Below, piece after piece: positions 25,292-33,415 of a DNA stretch of 64,000 nucleotides; the stretch's first letter is position 1, and every line of letters starts with the position of its first letter. Source of the DNA: Brassicibacter mesophilus (GTDB lineage: Bacteria > Bacillota > Clostridia > Tissierellales > Proteiniboraceae); assembly GCF_050433385.1 (NCBI RefSeq), contig NZ_JBNPXI010000002.1:62001-126000 (forward strand), in the 5' to 3' direction. Position numbers and translations under genes: made by a program. Below the pieces are notes generated by a model. The model searched no databases. It was not told the origin of the DNA and saw only the letters and a list, made by a program, of their open reading frames with translations.

Positions 25292-25834
25292 TCAGCTATG
25301 CTTAGATATCTTATGTATTTTATCTGTAAACCACTTAACAATAATGGCAATAATAATATAAATAGGAAAAGAATATATGATCTTCCATGATATAGGCACA
25401 TAAATGTTCATCCATACCAACATAGGTTCGGCAATAAATACAAATAAGGAGCTTAATAGTATGTGAGCCAATAGAAAGGATTTCCATTTAGTGAAATATT
25501 GATAGATAATCATATATATAACAGGTAGTACTGTTATATCTATTGCATCTAATCGATCCAGTACTTGAAGTAACTGATATGGATATGCCCATAGTAATGA
25601 TGCCACACCAAGGTCATCTAATATAGAACTTAATATCATAATAATAACACCATATAATAAAATTTCTTGAAGTCTTTTTTTATCCACAAATTTCCACCAA
25701 ATCAGCCACGGAATAATAAATAAACAAAGAAGAATCCACCAATTGAAAGTAAATAAGACATTATCCATCCAATACTTATGTTCTAAGTTTGTTAATTGTT
25801 GCTGTAGTTCAATTATTCTTTCAAAAATATCCAT
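25292..25834 (-). CDS. CBO0543 family membrane protein
   Basis: A 180-residue protein with about five membrane segments, opening MDIFERIIELQQQLTNLEHK before the first helix (LFTFNWWILLCLFIIPWLIW). I recognise it as CBO0543, a clostridial/bacillar family of unknown function, by the WW core and the DLGVASLLWAYPYQLLQ and RLDAIDITVLPVIYMIIYQY stretches. It is encoded against the flow of its neighbours and ends convergent with the SnoaL-like gene. The start ATG has no strong AGGAGG. Confidence 0.8.
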   Translation of the reverse strand: MDIFERIIELQQQLTNLEHKYWMDNVLFTFNWWILLCLFIIPWLIWWKFVDKKRLQEILLYGVIIMILSSILDDLGVASLLWAYPYQLLQVLDRLDAIDITVLPVIYMIIYQYFTKWKSFLLAHILLSSLFVFIAEPMLVWMNIYVPISWKIIYSFPIYIIIAIIVKWFTDKIHKISKHS

Positions 25835-26443
25835 TCTAAATCACCACATTTTAGAAATTTTGTTTATTGTATATATGTACGTAATATATAAAAACTGCTT
25901 TATCAATGGGTTTGGTGCACAAAAAAGTATCTCATACGTCGGACATTTATATGTAATGGTAGAATGAAGCCATTGATAATTTACTTGTTTTATACGGCCC
26001 GACACATCTATCTTGTTACAATGATATTATTAATCTATTATAGCCTATACTAAAATTTTAATAATACAATTTTCCAAAATTAAGATATAATTCTAATTAA
26101 TAGAATGATAGAACACTAGGGAGTATAGAACAATAGTTTCGATAATTATTAAGACTAGATAACTTTTTGAAAAAAATAATTTTATAATTACTTCTAATTG
26201 TAATTGTAATTGTAATTGTAATATTTCTGTCTGAGAAACAATGGACTATAATATAATATTTATATCCTCCAGGAAAGTAGGTGGATTTTGTTGAATCGAC
26301 AAACAAAAGGGTAATATAGCACATGCGATAGAAGTATGAAATAACCTACTGTAAATTTATCTCTCATACCTAATAATATTCTTGACGTTTATTGTGAAAA
26401 AATGTGGCGAGGTAACACTAAATTAAAGGATATTTATAGAAAA
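25835..26443. other. Gene-free stretch with a 6-bp tandem repeat
   Basis: No credible coding sequence was found. TAATTG is repeated four times in tandem at 26195-26218, with a partial fifth unit. It lies in no gene and may simply be slippage-prone DNA. The short minus-strand frame across it is low-complexity. Confidence 0.5.
26195..26222. repeat. Tandem hexamer TAATTG x4 plus partial
   Basis: Four exact TAATTG units at 26195-26218 are followed by TAAT. The array is intergenic and does not set the distance of any identified promoter or ribosome binding site. Confidence 0.85.
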
Positions 26444-26959
26444 CTATTTTGTTAAGCTGTAAATTAAATGTAGCATGTCTTTTCCTTTATAATGCTTTAT
26501 ATATTCGCTTTCTATTTTCATTCCTAATTTCTCAGCTACTTTTTGTGAACTTGAATTTTCAGGCCTGATTTGTGCTATAATTTTATCTGCATTAAGAGTT
26601 TTAAAAGCATATTCAACACTTGCTCTTACACCTTCTACAGCGTATCCTTTATTCCAATAACTTTTGTTTAAGATATATGCTACACCCATATATTTTCTAT
26701 TCTCTATTTCCTCTATTAACGGACCTATTACCCCTATCAGTTGATTTGTCTCTTTTTCAACTGCTGCAAAATAACCAAATCCATCGGTTTCATATCTTTC
26801 AATATTTTTACTAATCCATTTACTTACTTCTTCATCAGAAAAAGCATGCTCCCATGCATACATTACTTCTACGTCTTGCAATATATCTCTGATTTCATTG
26901 AAGTCATCAGATGTTATTTTTCTTAGTTTAAGTCTTTGGCTTTCAATAATGTAATCCAT
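26444..26959 (-). CDS. GNAT family N-acetyltransferase (RimJ/RimL type)
   Basis: A 171-residue acetyltransferase: IIESQRLKLRKITSDDFNEI at the N terminus, MGVAYILNKSYWNKGYAVEG (the motif A region binding acetyl-CoA), then YAFKTLNADKIIAQIRPENS and SSQKVAEKLGMKIESEYIKH. This order is typical of the RimJ/RimL group that acetylates ribosomal-protein N termini and, in diverged members, small molecules. The ATG at 26959 follows AAGGAGTG, so I prefer it to the upstream in-frame ATG at 27004. It stands alone on the minus strand. Confidence 0.88.
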   Translation of the reverse strand: MDYIIESQRLKLRKITSDDFNEIRDILQDVEVMYAWEHAFSDEEVSKWISKNIERYETDGFGYFAAVEKETNQLIGVIGPLIEEIENRKYMGVAYILNKSYWNKGYAVEGVRASVEYAFKTLNADKIIAQIRPENSSSQKVAEKLGMKIESEYIKHYKGKDMLHLIYSLTK

Positions 26960-27427
26960 TTTTTCACTCCTTGTAATATAAGTAATCCTAGATATACAGA
27001 ACAATAGTACAATATTTTTGATTTGTATTCAATACTAAATAAATAGCCTAATATTATTATTTTCCATAGTATTCCCTTAGCTTTTCATAAAATAACTATC
27101 AACATTTTAAAGCCAAATAAATGTAAATGACCAAAGTATATTTCACTAACTGGTATGTTATGGAAAAGTTTTATAAGAATCTTTTAAATTATTTTTGTAT
27201 CCATCAACAATTTTACCTAATTTTGTTTGAATTTTTAATGTCTGACTTTTTGTCAATCTATCGCTATCTTATATTATTTAATTAATACAATTGAAGAAAT
27301 GCATATAAGTCTATATATGGGGTTGCTTTAGAAAGGATGCACAATAGCAGAAGGAATTAGTAAGTGAATGTTGAATTAAATGTCATTACCTGCTTATCAG
27401 GCAATATATAATCGAGGGGGATATGAT
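26960..27427. other. Gene-free stretch
   Basis: AT-rich DNA between divergent genes. I see no convincing promoter pair, hairpin or coding sequence beyond the start region of the SagB-type gene. Confidence 0.45.
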
Positions 27428-28210
27428 ATGAATTCTTTTAGCAATAATCGTTCTTTTATGAAAAGCGGATTTGATCTTCCTGAGCGTGAATTTGTTTCTG
27501 ATCAAGAACGTGGACTTTTGCCGCCATCTGTTGAGAAAACAATTGACAGCAATTTAAGAATCATTGAGCTTCCAGCAGTAGATAGAAATATTATAAGATA
27601 CAATGACTTATACTCTTGCATTAATAATCGTAGAAGTAGACGTAATTACTTAGATAAGCCAATTACATTACAGGAGCTGTCCTTTCTGTTATGGTCAACT
27701 CAAGGGGTGCAGCAAATTATACCAGCATATAAGAAAACAGGTTATATAACCTTGCGACCAGCCCCATCTGCTGGAGGCAGACATTCATATGAGACATATC
27801 TTGCGGTTAATGATGTAGCAGGGTTGGAAAAAGGCATTTATATTTATTTGCCATTAGAGCATAAGCTTGCATTTTGTCATTCTGATGATAATCTGTCTGA
27901 TAAACTCATCTATGCATATGGTGGTGAAAATTATCAAGACGAAGCTCAGTGGCTAGGGAAAGCACCTGTTGTATTCTTATGGGCGTGCATTCCATATCGT
28001 GGAGAATGGAGATACCATTGTGAAGCACACAAATTAATGCTGCTAGATATTGGTCATGTATGTCAAAATTTATATCTAGCTTGTGAGGGTATCAGATGCG
28101 GCGTTTGTGCAATTGCAGGCTATGTGCAAAAAGCTTTTGATGAATTACTACGTATAGATGGTGAAAATGAATATGTTGTTTATATTGCTGGTGTTGGGAA
28201 AGTAGAGTGA
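27428..28210 (+). CDS. SagB/ThcOx family nitroreductase-fold dehydrogenase
   Basis: A 260-residue flavoprotein. After a short N-terminal extension comes NDLYSCINNRRSRRNYLDKP with the FMN-binding arginines, then ELSFLLWSTQGVQ and LRPAPSAGGRHSYETYLAV, a clear SagB/ThcOx signature. The C-terminal half has KLMLLDIGHVCQNLYLACEG and IRCGVCAIAGYVQKAFDELL. In peptide-modifying clusters SagB oxidises thiazolines and oxazolines, but no cyclodehydratase, precursor peptide or transporter is nearby, so this is a stand-alone member of unknown substrate. The ATG at 27428 follows GAGGGGGA. Confidence 0.85.
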   Translation: MNSFSNNRSFMKSGFDLPEREFVSDQERGLLPPSVEKTIDSNLRIIELPAVDRNIIRYNDLYSCINNRRSRRNYLDKPITLQELSFLLWSTQGVQQIIPAYKKTGYITLRPAPSAGGRHSYETYLAVNDVAGLEKGIYIYLPLEHKLAFCHSDDNLSDKLIYAYGGENYQDEAQWLGKAPVVFLWACIPYRGEWRYHCEAHKLMLLDIGHVCQNLYLACEGIRCGVCAIAGYVQKAFDELLRIDGENEYVVYIAGVGKVE

Positions 28211-28228
28211 AAGGGTGAACTCTACTTA

Positions 28229-28271
28229 TTTTTTTATCTCATAATAATATTTTTTTATCTCATAATAATAT
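28229..28271. repeat. 21-bp tandem duplication
   Basis: TTTTTTTATCTCATAATAAT occurs twice in direct tandem with a 21-bp period, just after the SagB-type gene. It encodes nothing recognisable. Confidence 0.85.
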
Positions 28272-28324
28272 TTTTCTAACAAGATAACATTATCACAAAT
28301 AAATGCAGAATGTATAACTATAGA

Positions 28325-28353
28325 TTGACATAGTATAACCAGTTATTTATAAT
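28325..28353 (+). promoter_or_regulatory. Consensus promoter for the 16S rRNA methyltransferase leader
   Basis: TTGACA (28325-28330) and TATAAT (28348-28353) with a 17-bp spacer form a perfect vegetative promoter. It lies about 190 bp upstream of the coding start, giving an unusually long leader. Confidence 0.85.
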
Positions 28354-28383
28354 TATGGTATATTTGAGAAAGGAATGATTGAG

Positions 28384-28530
28384 ATGATTAAAATCTATCT
28401 TGATAGATTGATGCTATATAATAGATAATAACTACTAATACTATTAGTTTTTTTCATTAGTCTATTTAGCAAAACAATCTTTGCTAGAGGACCACCTTTG
28501 ATTCTTTTTTACAAGAAGTAAAAAAGAAAT
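28384..28530 (+). promoter_or_regulatory. Candidate attenuation leader with short peptide ORF and hairpins
   Basis: After the promoter comes an AAAGGA with an ATG 10 nt later, encoding the 14-residue MIKIYLDRLMLYNR and a stop (28384-28428). The same DNA holds an 18-nt palindrome, AATCTATC TT GATAGATT (28392-28409). A weak hairpin plus T run follows (ACTAAT/ATTAGT, TTTTTTT; 28434-28454). A second stem (ATTCTTTTTTAC with GTAAAAAAGAA; 28501-28528) ends 3 nt before the CGGAGGG ribosome binding site. The layout resembles drug-inducible attenuators of ribosome-modifying resistance genes. That role is inference. Confidence 0.5.
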
Positions 28531-28543
28531 CGGAGGGATTATG

Positions 28544-29213
28544 ATGAAAATACTAGTAGGTAATCAAATAACAGAAATGAATAAAACTGAGTTTAAAAAC
28601 ATTGCAAGACAATATAAATCAGTTGCTGTTGATATTGGCACTGGCGATGGACAGTTTATTTATAAAAGAGCAAAGCGAAATTCTGATGAACTATGTATAG
28701 GTATAGATTCATCAGTAGACAATATGCGTAAATATTCTATGAAGACCATTAAGAAAGCTTCCAAGGGTGGATTAGAAAATGTACTATTTGTTGTTAGTAG
28801 TGTAGAAGATTTACCAGATGAAATGATATGTATAGCAGATAAAATAACTATAAATTTACCTTGGGGTAGTTTAAGGGATGGGATTGTTAAGGGATGGGAT
28901 TGTTAAGGGAGATAAAGCTGTATTATATAACCTTAAGAAAATTTCTAAGGTTAAGACTGAGCTAAGTATATGTGTCACTTACAGTACTAAGTATGAAAAA
29001 TATGAAATTGATGTAAGAAAACTACCCGTATTATCTATAGATTTTATTAAGACATACTTAAAGAAACAATACAGTATTTATGGAATAAATATTGAAGATG
29101 CATATCTATGGAACAATGATATGCTTAAAAATCTAGACACAAAGTGGGCAAAAAAACTGGCTTTTGGCAAAGAAAGAGAAATTTTCTATCTGAAATGCAG
29201 TATAATAAATTAA
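28544..29213 (+). pseudogene. 16S rRNA (adenine-1408-N1) methyltransferase, KamB/NpmA-like, frameshifted
   Basis: Two frames join as one SAM-dependent methyltransferase of about 217 residues, the family length. SVAVDIGTGDGQFIYKRAK is SAM motif I, GIDSSVDNMRKYSMK motif II, and ITINLPWGSLRDGIVKG the NLPWG motif of A1408 methyltransferases. The second frame gives DKAVLYNLKKISKVKTELS and IEDAYLWNNDMLKNLDTKWA. The break is an exact 16-bp tandem duplication (28872-28887 and 28888-28903); removing one unit restores the frame. Such enzymes give high-level aminoglycoside resistance by methylating A1408. Strong promoter, structured leader and otherwise clean frame suggest a recent or reversible lesion. 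Confidence 0.8.
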
Positions 29214-29339
29214 ATAGTAGAAATTAAGATTTTTTGAGAGAAAGATAATGAAAAAAGGTGACATTATACCAAATGGATACAATTGTATCTTTTGATAGTT
29301 GACAGATTAACCCATCCATGATAGAATTTTCGCAATACA

Positions 29340-29632
29340 TAAAGACTATGAAGAGAAGAGTAAATAAGTAATCTATTATTACAGAGAGCTCCCATTGCTG
29401 AGAAGGAGTATAAAGATGCTTGTTGAAAAAAAGACTCTGAGTTTCACACTGGATATTATTTTGGAGTGATGGTGTGACGGGAGCTCCCGTTATAGAGATA
29501 GAGTATAAGCTTTTTACAGCCGTACTTAAAGAGACTAATATGGTGACATATTAGTAAACTAGGGTGGTACCGCGAAGTCAAATGACTCTCGTCCCTAAGA
29601 CAATTAGTCTTGGGGGTGAGAGTTTTTTTATT
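29340..29632 (+). ncRNA. T-box riboswitch, lysine type
   Basis: The conserved T-box AGGGTGGTACCGCG is at 29561-29574, where UGGU would pair with the ACCA end of uncharged tRNA-Lys. The terminator stem follows (ACTCTC arm at 29585, GTGAGAGT then T7 ending about 29629). In stem I, GAAAAAAAGACTCTGAG (29425 onward) places a lysine codon, most likely AAG at 29431-29433, in the specifier position. It should switch on lysS when charged tRNA-Lys is scarce. The 5' boundary is approximate. Confidence 0.9.
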
Positions 29633-29686
29633 GTTTGAAATTGGGTAGACATAGGATAGTAAAAATATATTTAGGAGGTAAAAGAC

Positions 29687-31207
29687 ATGTATAGAAATTA
29701 CGAAAATACTGAGAACATACAACAAATAATGAGTGATACTAATAATCATGTGATTGAGCGTGTAAAAAAAGTAAATGATTTAATCGATATGGGGATTAAT
29801 CCCTATCCATATAATTATGGTAGTGTAACACACTCTAAAGATATTATAGATAATTTTAATAATATATTGGAAGAGCAACAGTTTGCTATTGCAGGAAGAA
29901 TAATGTTATTTAGAAAGATGGGAAAGATAACTTTCTTGAACATACTAGATCAAGAAGGAGATATTCAAGTATATCTTAGTAAAAACTCAATAGGTGAAGA
30001 AAAGTATGAACTACTAAAACTATTAGATATCGGAGATATAATTGGCGTAGAAGGAACAGTTTTTAAAACAAAGACAGGTGAGATAACTATAAAATCAACA
30101 GATTTTTCCATACTGTCAAAATCAATAAGACCTTTGCCTGAAAAATATCATGGCATTCAAGATGCAGACTTACGACAAAGGCATCGTACTCTAGATATGA
30201 TTATGAATACAGGAGTAAGAGAGAGGTTTATTAATCGTTCTAGAGCAATGATGGCTATCAGGTCATTTATGAACTCAAGAAATTTTATTGAGGTAGAAAC
30301 TCCAATTCTTGATACAAAATATGGTGGTGGGGAAGCAAAGCCATTCAAAAGTCATGTAAATGCTTTAGGTATTGATGCTTTTATGAATGTGTCACCAGAG
30401 CTATATTTAAAAAGACTTATGATAGGAGGAATAGAGAGAGTATATACTATCGGAAGATCGTTTAGAAATGAAGGTATTGATAGAACTCACTATCCAGAAT
30501 TCACTCTTTTTGAATGCTATATGGCATATGCTGACTATACTGATATGATGGAACTGATGGAAAACTTTTATGAATATGTTTTTAACCAAGTAAATGGAAC
30601 AACAAAAATTGTATATGATGGTATTGAAATAGATTTCAAAGCTCCCTGGAAAAGAGCAAGAATGTGTGATTTAGTAAAGGATGAAACAGGGATAGATGTT
30701 GAGAATTTATCAAGAGAAAGAATAGTTGGAGATATTATTCTGAAAGGTGTGTTATCAGACGACCTGATTAATGCGCTGAACATTGAAGAAGCTTCAAAGG
30801 GAGAATTAATTGTAGATTTGTTTGAGAACTGTTGTGAAAAACATCTTATACAGCCAACCTTTGTAATAGATTTTCCAGTTGAAACTTCACCTTTATGTAA
30901 GATACACAGAAATAACGGGGAATTAATAGAAAGATTTGAACCCTATGCATATGGTGTAGAATTAGGAAATGCATACTCAGAGCTAAATGATCCAATAAGA
31001 CAAAGAGTATTGCTGCATGAACAGGCTAATCAGCTAAGGGGAGGACTAGAAACAGCAAGTCCCATGGATGAAGAATTTGCTTTAGCAGTTGACATAGGAA
31101 TGCCTCCTGCTGGAGGACTTGGTATAGGAATAGATAGGATGATTATGTTTCTAACTGGAGCACATTCAATAAAGGATGTCATAGCTTTTCCTTTAATGAA
31201 AAGATAA
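29687..31207 (+). CDS. lysS: Lysyl-tRNA synthetase, class II
   Basis: A 506-residue class II LysRS. An OB-fold anticodon-binding domain (about 58-150, AIAGRIMLFRKMGKITFLNI) precedes the catalytic domain with motif 1 (FMNSRNFIEVETPILDTKYG), motif 2 (YTIGRSFRNEGIDRTHYPEF) and motif 3 (GLGIGIDRMIMFLTGAHSIK). It charges tRNA-Lys in the cytoplasm. The ATG follows AGGAGG. Control by the T-box directly upstream and a terminator after the gene make it a single-gene unit. A T-box-driven LysRS is often a second copy beside a housekeeping one; whether another exists cannot be seen here. Confidence 0.96.
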   Translation: MYRNYENTENIQQIMSDTNNHVIERVKKVNDLIDMGINPYPYNYGSVTHSKDIIDNFNNILEEQQFAIAGRIMLFRKMGKITFLNILDQEGDIQVYLSKNSIGEEKYELLKLLDIGDIIGVEGTVFKTKTGEITIKSTDFSILSKSIRPLPEKYHGIQDADLRQRHRTLDMIMNTGVRERFINRSRAMMAIRSFMNSRNFIEVETPILDTKYGGGEAKPFKSHVNALGIDAFMNVSPELYLKRLMIGGIERVYTIGRSFRNEGIDRTHYPEFTLFECYMAYADYTDMMELMENFYEYVFNQVNGTTKIVYDGIEIDFKAPWKRARMCDLVKDETGIDVENLSRERIVGDIILKGVLSDDLINALNIEEASKGELIVDLFENCCEKHLIQPTFVIDFPVETSPLCKIHRNNGELIERFEPYAYGVELGNAYSELNDPIRQRVLLHEQANQLRGGLETASPMDEEFALAVDIGMPPAGGLGIGIDRMIMFLTGAHSIKDVIAFPLMKR

Positions 31208-31236
31208 TAATACCTTAAAAGTCACTTTATTAATAA

Positions 31237-31273
31237 AATGTTACAGTTAAATATTATAACTGTAACATTTTTG
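31237..31273 (+). terminator. Rho-independent terminator after lysS
   Basis: AATGTTACAGTTA (31237-31249) pairs perfectly with TAACTGTAACATT (31257-31269), followed by TTTT. It lies 30 bp after the lysS stop. Confidence 0.85.
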
Positions 31274-31284
31274 CTGCAAATTAT

Positions 31285-31420
31285 ATAAAGGAAACCACCA
31301 GCTATGAACTGCTTTCACAAAAAATTGACACCAATCTAATTTTTGAAGGTGCACTTTTTATACTAGATAATGTAATTACTGAAGAAGACCGCTCTGATTA
31401 CAGCCACTATGTATCGTAGA
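31285..31420 (+). pseudogene. Truncated ORF, unidentified
   Basis: Plus-strand frame reads ETTSYELLSQKIDTNLIFEG, ALFILDNVITEEDR and SDYSHYVS to a stop at about 31420. It lacks an N terminus and start codon and looks like the tail of a larger protein. A minus-strand frame partly overlaps it, and only one of the two can be original. Confidence 0.3.
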
Positions 31421-31620
31421 ACCTAATATTATTCTAGAGTTACCAACTGTTTTCCAGCAATTCTTGCAAGCATAAGTTTCATAAAAATTAACTTGATATA
31501 CTTCACATATTTTTTCTCTATCGGTGGGTAATTGATATGGGTTTCCTAACAAGGGATCTTCATATGTATGTTTATATTGTAAGCGGTATTGCGTTTCTCT
31601 GTAGGTTCGTATATTTTTCT
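31376..31620 (-). pseudogene. Small Cys-containing ORF without a start codon
   Basis: The minus strand holds an open frame of about 80 codons: NIRTYRETQYRLQYKHTYED, PLLGNPYQLPTDREKICEVY, QVNFYETYACKNCWKTVGNS. AAGGAGG lies just upstream, but no ATG/GTG/TTG is in frame; the nearest GTG is in another frame. A start-codon loss or one-base indel is likely. The CxxC pattern suggests a small metal-binding protein. The family is not recognised. Confidence 0.35.
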
Positions 31621-31639
31621 TTTCACAACTTTACCTCCT

Positions 31640-32100
31640 TACTTTATACATTCTATATTTACTACAAGAATCTATTTTTTTATGTCTTCTATATAAATTG
31701 TAAATTACATTTTTGATGAACATATATGATAAGTTTTCCTCTTGCGGAGGTTCAGGATGAGCATAAATAATATTGTAGAACACTCATCATAGTATTGTAT
31801 CTTTAGCCTCATGTATACATACAAGTGATGTAGTATGATTACATCATGAAAAATGAGATAGAAATATATAGTCAGATGGTCTAGTGAAAGAAAATATTCC
31901 ATTCTACTAAATGATAACATCAATACCAAATGTATATGATGCTTTAAAATTTCCAGAAGTATATATACCAAACTAAAATTTAGTTTTTCATTTAACAAAA
32001 CATGAAAAGACACTATATGATTATAGAACATTTTAATGATATATAGTAGAATAGCGGAACACCAGTAGCTGTTAACTATAAAAGTATTGCTAAGGCTAAA
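31640..32100. other. Gene-free, degenerate stretch
   Basis: The only long frame is a His- and Leu-rich minus-strand one (31705-32031) with the composition of a reverse-strand artefact and no ribosome binding site. Its plus-strand complement is full of stops. Probably decayed phage DNA. Confidence 0.4.
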
Positions 32101-32109
32101 GTAATAAAA

Positions 32110-32300
32110 GAATAAAGAAAAAATGTAAACACTTTATAGACGTTCCTAATAATGTCTGGTATGCTAAAAATATAAATAGTTTGTAAGAAAAAGGTATAGC
32201 CAAAGATTATTTGGATAAATATGAAAATAGACTTGTTGATCCAGATAACATTATTACGAGAGATGTATTAGATAGACTATGTGAAGGGGAGGATTTATGA
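32110..32300 (+). pseudogene. SLH-domain remnant (phage-lysin-type C terminus)
   Basis: The frame reads HFIDVPNNVWYAKNINSL, a TAA, then EKGIAKDYLDKYENRLVDPD and NIITRDVLDRL. The pattern (FxDV...WYAKxI...GI...P...ITR) is that of an S-layer-homology or phage-amidase-linked repeat. Its stop overlaps the holin start as ATGA. It is the tail of a lysin-like gene with one nonsense codon and no upstream catalytic part. Confidence 0.55.
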
Positions 32301-32644
32301 TGCTTAACGATTTTTTAACTATTGATATGCTTAGGGTGTTTCTTGTTGCAGTATCAGTAACAGTAATACTTACGGAATTCTTTAAAGAAGCTGTTGACTG
32401 GGTATTTGCAAAAATAAAGATAAATATCCCTACTAAGTATGTAACTCTATTTTTTGCACTATTAGTTGTATTTTTGCCAATAATTATTGATGGATTAATT
32501 ACGGTAGAGATAATAGCAACTGGTATACTTAATGCTATATTATTAAGCTTAACAGCTATGAAGTCCTATGAAACTATATTAGAAAAAGCTATATCTAAAA
32601 TAGAAAAAAAACAAGATTCATCTGATAGTGTGACCGGCAAGTAA
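32297..32644 (+). CDS. Phage holin family protein
   Basis: A 115-residue protein with three hydrophobic helices: MLRVFLVAVSVTVILTEFFK, YVTLFFALLVVFLPIIIDGL and TGILNAILLSLTAMKSYETI, then a charged C-terminal tail. Size and topology fit a clostridial phage holin that forms membrane lesions for lysin release. The ATG follows GGGGAGGA and overlaps the stop of the SLH remnant, the normal lysin-holin arrangement. No other phage gene survives nearby, so it is an orphan of a decayed prophage. Confidence 0.7.
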   Translation: MMLNDFLTIDMLRVFLVAVSVTVILTEFFKEAVDWVFAKIKINIPTKYVTLFFALLVVFLPIIIDGLITVEIIATGILNAILLSLTAMKSYETILEKAISKIEKKQDSSDSVTGK

Positions 32645-33127
32645 ATTCTTGGTATTCATAGGATAATATAGGTAAGATTATCTGTTAACTTTAAAAGGAT
32701 ATTAATTATTAGATGTGGACATATTTATTACTGTTTTAGCTTATATTAATATAATTTTATAATGAATAATTAAACAAGGAAAATAAAATATACAGTATTA
32801 AATTTTTTACTGAAATGTATCATAAATAATATCTTTTTAGTTGTATTGATTATTATATTGCACACGTTGAGTGTGTGATTCTGATGAAGCATTGTAGTCA
32901 GAATGATAAATAACACACTTAAACCATAATATATAGTGGTTCGAGAGTAAGACATGAGTAAAAATCGGGTGAAAAGAATAACTGTTTTTGCCTGCTTTCT
33001 AGCATTTTATAAGAGATAAAATTTTTACTTTACATAAAAGAACATCACGTTACTATTATAAATTACTTGAAAGATAATTTTGGAAGTGCTATTATAAATT
33101 GTATAAATTGAACACTAAACCATTGAT
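32645..33127. other. Gene-free stretch
   Basis: AT-rich DNA between the holin and the trp T-box. The minus-strand frame at 32770-32955 has no coding character. I see no attachment-site repeat that I can support. Confidence 0.45.
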
Positions 33128-33347
33128 TAAGAGTAGTAGTTATAATATCGAAATATCAGAGAGTTACCGATGGTGTGATGGTAGCATTTCAAGTTGTGAC
33201 GAATGGACTTATGAGGGCAACCCGAAATATTAGTAGGCGTTGACGGAAACTCTAGCCGTTATGATGAGAGCATGTGCTGGCATGTGATAACCATTTAGGT
33301 GGCTTGCAGAATTTTACTTCTGTTCCTTTTGGGAACAGAAGTTTTTA
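33128..33347 (+). ncRNA. T-box riboswitch, tryptophan type
   Basis: A leader with AGAGAG followed by a stem I in which GACGAATGGACTTATGAG places TGG (33204-33206), the tryptophan codon, in the specifier site. The T-box is AGGTGGCTTGCAG (33297-33309); its UGGC would pair with the GCCA end of tRNA-Trp, whose discriminator base is G. The terminator is ACTTCTGTTCC paired with GGAACAGAAGT (33316-33342) plus T5. It should control the trpS gene that follows. The T-box core is more diverged than in the lysS leader. Confidence 0.8.
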
Positions 33348-33415
33348 TTTTATAGAGTAGCTGATTTTATCAATGATGTTTGGTTGTCAAAAAACAGATA
33401 GAAAGGATTTTTAGT

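Noticed and set aside
26195..28271. Short tandem repeats as CRISPR-like arrays
   Set aside because: The units are 6 and 21 bp, directly adjacent without spacers.
28480..28500. GAGGACCACCTTTGATTC resembling the 3' end of 16S rRNA ahead of the methyltransferase
   Set aside because: The match to the anti-Shine-Dalgarno region is short and imperfect and most likely chance.
31705..32031. Minus-strand ORF of 108 codons rich in His, Leu and Tyr
   Set aside because: No ribosome binding site, composition of a reverse-strand artefact, and no recognisable family.
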